The position numbers and the translations under genes were made by a program. A DNA stretch of 9,870 bases from Fen-671 sp035502515 (lineage in GTDB: Bacteria; Actinomycetota; Acidimicrobiia; Acidimicrobiales; Palsa-688): assembly GCA_035502515.1 (NCBI GenBank), contig DATJUH010000218.1, forward strand, positions 1-9,870, read 5' to 3'. The first letter of the stretch is position 1, and the number at the start of each line of letters is the position of its first letter. Below, piece by piece: positions 6,707 to 9,870 of the stretch. The notes under the pieces are model-generated. The model made no database searches. It was not told where the DNA came from and saw only the letters and a list, made by a program, of their open reading frames with translations.

Positions 6707-7397
6707 GGCGGCCAGAGGGCAGGGCGAAGCCCTCCGCGGGGAAATCCTGGCCGCGGCGAGGGACCTTCTGGCCCAGACCGGCGACCAAAACGCCGTATCG
6801 GTCCGCGCCGTCGCCGAGCGGGTCGGGGTCACCACTCCGTCGATATACCTTCATTTCAAGGACAAAGACGACCTGCTCGACGCGGTCTGTGCCGAGGTGT
6901 TCGAAATGCTCGGGGTGGCCATGGCGGAGGCGGCGGCGCAGGGCGGCAGCCCGCTCGAGCGGCTGATGGCCCAGGGCCGCGCCTACGTACATTTTGCCCT
7001 GGACAAGCCGGAGCACTACCGGCTGGCCTTCATGACTTCGGGCGAACCCAGGAACGTGGACGGCGTCCTCTCCAATAACTGCTTCACTCAGCTGCTGGAG
7101 ACGGTCCAGGAATGTATTGACGCCGGGATCTTTTCGGCCGAGCCGGGGCCGATGCAGCTCGGTCTTGACCTCTGGTCGGCGGCCCACGGGTTGGCCTCAC
7201 TAATGATGCACAAGCCATGGTTCCCGTGGGGTGACGTCGAAGAGGCCGTCGAGCGGGCGTTGCGGATCAGCGTGGCCGGCTGCTCGATGGCGGACCGGAT
7301 GGGGGGCCTCACGCTGGACGAGCTGGGTGATTACCTGGTCGCCCTGGGCCGCAAGATGGCCCGAGACGCGCCCGCGGCTACGATCCCGGCCCCCTGA
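6669..7397 (+). CDS. TetR/AcrR-family transcriptional regulator
   Basis: A 242-residue one-component repressor. The N-terminal DNA-binding domain spans residues ~20-70: GEILAAARDLLAQTGDQNAVSV, then the helix-turn-helix VRAVAERVGVTTPSIYLHFKDKDDLL (recognition helix ~55-63, TPSIYLHF). The C-terminal ligand-binding half contains YVHFALDKPEHYRLAFM and LDLWSAAHGLASLM, typical of the WHG/TetR_C subgroup common in actinobacteria. The ATG at 6669 lies inside the MMPL gene in the +1 frame, with GAGG four bases upstream, so translation probably depends partly on coupling to MMPL. The first 18 residues (Arg- and Ser-rich) extend before the domain, and no later start fits better. Context makes it a local, drug- or lipid-responsive repressor of the exporter, likely binding at 4337-4356. 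The ligand is unknown. Confidence 0.93.
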   Translation: MSVAPSTSSRRHRAARGQGEALRGEILAAARDLLAQTGDQNAVSVRAVAERVGVTTPSIYLHFKDKDDLLDAVCAEVFEMLGVAMAEAAAQGGSPLERLMAQGRAYVHFALDKPEHYRLAFMTSGEPRNVDGVLSNNCFTQLLETVQECIDAGIFSAEPGPMQLGLDLWSAAHGLASLMMHKPWFPWGDVEEAVERALRISVAGCSMADRMGGLTLDELGDYLVALGRKMARDAPAATIPAP

Positions 7398-7428
7398 CGG
7401 GCAAGTACTATCTGCCCGGTGGGCTTTT
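7398..7428 (+). terminator. Candidate terminator after the MMPL-TetR operon
   Basis: CGGGCA (7398-7403) pairs with TGCCCG (7413-7418) around a 9-base loop immediately after the TetR stop. A TTTTT run at 7424-7428 follows after GTGGGC (7419-7423 region). The stem is short and the T-run set back, so termination may be partial. If real, it separates the phosphoesterase from the exporter operon and argues against the GTG at 7419 as its start. Confidence 0.4.
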
Positions 7429-7445
7429 TGGCCAGGGCGTCAAAT

Positions 7446-8400
7446 ATGGCGGTTCCCGGCCTCCCCGGCGCGGTGGCGATGCTTGGGTTGGCCGGCGGCA
7501 ATGCCGCCGGAGCGCAGGCGGTGCCGGCGATGGCGGCGGCAATACCGAGCATCGTCCGGCCGTGCGGGACACTGACGGGCCGACCGGTGGCCGACCAGGT
7601 CCTCCTTATATGGGAGGAGAACCACACCTACAGCTCGATCATCGGCAACGCGGCCGCTCCTGAGCTCAATCGTTTGGCGGCCAAGTGCGGGCTGGCTACT
7701 CAATATGACGCTCCGACCCACCCGTCTTTGCCCAATTACATGGAAATGACCTCGGGGCGGTCATTTACCTCGTGGCCGTGGACGAGCGATTGCGACCCGC
7801 AGGCAGCCTGTACCACCTCGGCCGGGTCCATCTTTTCCGAGCTGGTGCTGGCCAAGAAGCAACGGCGGTCATATGTCGAGTCAACGGGCAACAATTGTGG
7901 TTTAGCCAGTTACGGCCAGTATGCGGCCAAGCACAACCCGGCGGCTTATTACATTATTACACCCGATCAGGCGCACTTGTGAAGCCTGGGACCAACCCAT
8001 GGGGACAACCGCTGGCGGGAATATGCACCGGGCCCTGCTGTCGGGCCCGTCAGGCGCACTGGCCACGGTAACCCCGGACCTGCTCGACGACATGCACGAC
8101 GGCACCGTCGCCGGAGCAGATAGCTGGTTGGCGGGCTGGCTGCCGCAGATACTGGCCAGCCCGGCTTACCGTTCCGGCCACCTGGCTGTATTCATCGCCA
8201 GGGACGAGGGCGCGGGCGGGGGCAACGCCCCTTCTCATGTGCCGTTGATAGTCATCTCGGCATCGACTCGTCCCGGCACCCGGTCGGGCGTTCCACTGGA
8301 CGATTTTTCCGTTCTCCACACCATTTGTCAGTTGACGGGCGTGGCCAGTCTGGGGCAGGCGGCGAGCGCGGCCACGCTCGCCGGCCCGTTCCACCTCTAA
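7446..8400 (+). pseudogene. Secreted phosphoesterase (PF04185, acid phosphatase/phospholipase C-like), split by a one-base frameshift
   Basis: A phosphoesterase of the AcpA/phospholipase C superfamily, normally exported and acting on phosphate monoesters or phospholipids. Frame one carries the N-terminal half: a hydrophobic Ala/Gly-rich leader, QVLLIWEENHTYSSIIGN (the metal-binding EN pair), LATQYDAPTHPSLPNYMEMT (nucleophile region) and NPAAYY, then drifts into TPDQAHL and stops at 7982. Frame two carries the rest: PIRRTCEAWDQPMG, LATVTPDLLDDMHDG, WLPQILASPAYRSG, FIARDEG and VPLIVIS, ending at 8400. Reading shifts by +1 at the CCC at 7962-7964: ACA then CCG ATC AGG restores the family sequence, so one base is extra. 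Joined length is about 318 residues, normal for the family. The start is ATG 7446 (AGGG eight bases upstream); GTG 7419 would add nine residues including an Arg that improves the signal peptide. It shares the TetR reading frame, separated by TGA. A sequencing indel is as likely as true decay because both halves are otherwise well conserved. Confidence 0.85.
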
Positions 8401-8420
8401 GCCTTGTGGAGAAATGGCCC

Positions 8421-9870
8421 TTACTTCACCGCCACTTCGACCACCTTCACCACAACGAGGGCGAACGCAATCAATAAGTAGCACCGGAGAGTGGCCAGAC
8501 CTATTTTGCGCGGGGCCGACATAGCCGGCCGGGCCAGCCGGTTAAGCGCCGGCATGCGCCAGGTTTCCCGTTTTTGCCACTCGACCGGTACGGTCAATGT
8601 CGCTATGCGCCGGCCCCTGATGAAAAGGTAGAGCCCGACCAGGATCCCCGCCGCCGCCCCGCCCTCCATCACAGCCATGATCTGGCCGCTGGTCACCTGG
8701 GGGAAAAGGACGCTCGCAGTCAGGATGACCGACATCACCACCAGGATGCCGATGACGGTGGCGGTGAAGAGGTTCAGCTTTTTGGAGTTGACCCACGGGC
8801 CGAGCACCTCTTTGTCGTTGCAGAGGAGCAGGAGGAAAACGGTGGCGCTCGGCAGCAGGACCCCGGCCAATGTCTGCACACCCTCGGTCAGCAGCCCGAG
8901 CGGCGCCCCGGGCATCAACACCAATGCCGCGGCAATGACCATCAGCCCGGCGTAACACGCGTAAAACCCCTTCGCCTTGGTAATAGGGCGGTGGAGGGAA
9001 TGGTTTATGCCCAGGACGTCGGCGCCGGCATAAGCCGTGGCCAGGCCCACCGCCGCGGCCCCAATTATGCTGGCATCGAGGAGGGCAATAGCAAACAGGT
9101 CACCCATCGCTCTGGACACGTTGGTCCCGAGCCCCTGTGCTACTCCGGCCGCCGTGGTGAAATGGCCGAACCCGGGGCGGCCGGCGAAAACGGCGTCGGA
9201 GAAGCCGACCATGGCCGCCGCCCCGACCACGACGATCACTATGCCGATCCAGAGGTCGACCCGCTCGTACTTTATGAACCGGGGCGTGATGCGCTTGTCT
9301 ATTACATAAGACTGCTGGAAGAACAGCTGCCATGGCGCCACGGTGGTGCCCACGATGGCGATGATCAGCAGCATCACCGTCGAAAGGGACGTATTGTGGG
9401 GTAGCCCGGGGACGACGAAATTGTGGAGCATTTGGGTGGCCGGCGGGTGCACCGACAGATAAATCGGGACCAGCACGAGTGAGCCGGCTACCAGGGCCAG
9501 GCATACTCTTTCAAAACGGCGGAAACTGCCTGTGCTGGCCGCCCCTACCACGACGGCGCCGGCCAGGGCGACAGAAGGAAGCTTCGGTAGCCCGAGGTAC
9601 CCTACCGCCAATGTGACGCCGATAAACTCGGTCACGATGGTGAGGGCGTTCAAGATGAACAGGTCGATGACGCTGAACGCGCCCCAGAACTTGCCGAAAC
9701 GCTCGAGTATTAAGCGGGCATGGCCAACACCGGAAACGGCGCCCAGGCGCAACACCATTTCCTGGTTTACGTACAGGACGGGCACGAGTAATAGCAGTGT
9801 CCACAGCAGATGAGTGCCGTAGTTCTGGCCGGCCTGGGTATAAGTGCCGAAGGCGCCGGCGTCGTTGTCT
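8421..9870 (-). CDS. NRAMP-family metal ion transporter (N-terminus beyond window), non-canonical metal-site motifs
   Basis: A membrane transporter of the NRAMP (SLC11/MntH) family with the LeuT fold. The frame is open to base 9870, so the GTG at 9785 is internal and not the start; 482 residues are visible. TM1 with DNDAGAFGTYTQAGQNYG, which matches the NRAMP half-helix pattern, is encoded at 9816-9869. At least ten hydrophobic segments follow, including LFILNALTIVTEFIGVTLAV (TM3), LLIIAIVGTTVAPWQLFFQQS (TM6) and LLDASIIGAAAVGLATAYA (TM8). The metal-binding DPGN of MntH reads DAGA (9852-9863), and the TM6 MPH reads APW (9330-9338). Loss of the Asn, the Met and the His argues against classic Mn2+/Fe2+ selectivity and recalls divergent bacterial branches such as the Mg2+-transporting NRMTs; the real substrate is unknown. 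The C-terminal tail (WQKRETWRMPALNRLARPAM, then a last TM) extends past the usual 11 TMs. The stop is 20 bases from that of the convergent phosphoesterase, with no clear terminator between. Confidence 0.92.
   Translation of the reverse strand, partial: DNDAGAFGTYTQAGQNYGTHLLWTLLLLVPVLYVNQEMVLRLGAVSGVGHARLILERFGKFWGAFSVIDLFILNALTIVTEFIGVTLAVGYLGLPKLPSVALAGAVVVGAASTGSFRRFERVCLALVAGSLVLVPIYLSVHPPATQMLHNFVVPGLPHNTSLSTVMLLIIAIVGTTVAPWQLFFQQSYVIDKRITPRFIKYERVDLWIGIVIVVVGAAAMVGFSDAVFAGRPGFGHFTTAAGVAQGLGTNVSRAMGDLFAIALLDASIIGAAAVGLATAYAGADVLGINHSLHRPITKAKGFYACYAGLMVIAAALVLMPGAPLGLLTEGVQTLAGVLLPSATVFLLLLCNDKEVLGPWVNSKKLNLFTATVIGILVVMSVILTASVLFPQVTSGQIMAVMEGGAAAGILVGLYLFIRGRRIATLTVPVEWQKRETWRMPALNRLARPAMSAPRKIGLATLRCYLLIAFALVVVKVVEVAVK

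Noticed and set aside
8401..8420. Bidirectional terminator between the convergent phosphoesterase and NRAMP genes
   Set aside because: Only 20 bases separate the stop codons, and I found no stem longer than 3-4 pairs and no T-run.
8574..9404. Open frame of 276 codons on the plus strand
   Set aside because: Antisense to the NRAMP gene. The product is rich in His, Asp, Gly and Arg, as expected from reading hydrophobic codons on the opposite strand.

Overview
The window is a high-GC, gene-dense bacterial chromosome segment. GTG starts, a stand-alone pyrE, an MMPL/TetR pair and a VOC-GNAT fusion suggest an actinobacterium, possibly an uncultured soil or aquatic lineage; this rests on composition and protein style only, and no rRNA or tRNA is present to confirm it. 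There is no phage, CRISPR or complete mobile element. Most of the window is ordinary core or accessory metabolism and transport.

Left (1-1998): a YghZ/Gpr-type aldo/keto reductase runs leftward off the window edge. It is divergent from a rightward gene fusing a glyoxalase-like VOC domain to a GNAT acetyltransferase domain. Between the end of that gene and the convergent pyrE lies a non-coding gap with an AT-rich array of a 10-base motif in both orientations, resembling a remnant of insertion-sequence ends.

Middle (1999-4468): a leftward two-gene unit holds a DUF885 zinc-peptidase-like protein and, 2 bases after its stop, orotate phosphoribosyltransferase (pyrE). The divergent intergenic region to its right carries a sigma70-like promoter with an embedded GTTATC/GATAAC operator candidate. 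Next come a GC hairpin, an AGGAGG-GTG signal in the wrong frame, and a CCAGAAAC-type repeat stretch leading into the transporter gene.

Right (4469-9870): an MMPL/RND exporter overlaps a TetR regulator by 38 bases, a typical self-regulated efflux operon. A secreted PF04185-type phosphoesterase follows, split by a one-base frameshift near 7962. It converges, with only 20 bases between stop codons, on an NRAMP-family transporter that runs off the right edge. That transporter has non-canonical metal-site motifs (DAGA for DPGN, APW for MPH).

The points most worth checking are the NRAMP metal-site substitutions, the efflux leader and operator, the inverted and direct motif array at 1849-1955, the VOC-GNAT fusion and the frameshifted phosphoesterase. 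No clearly new multi-gene system is visible.
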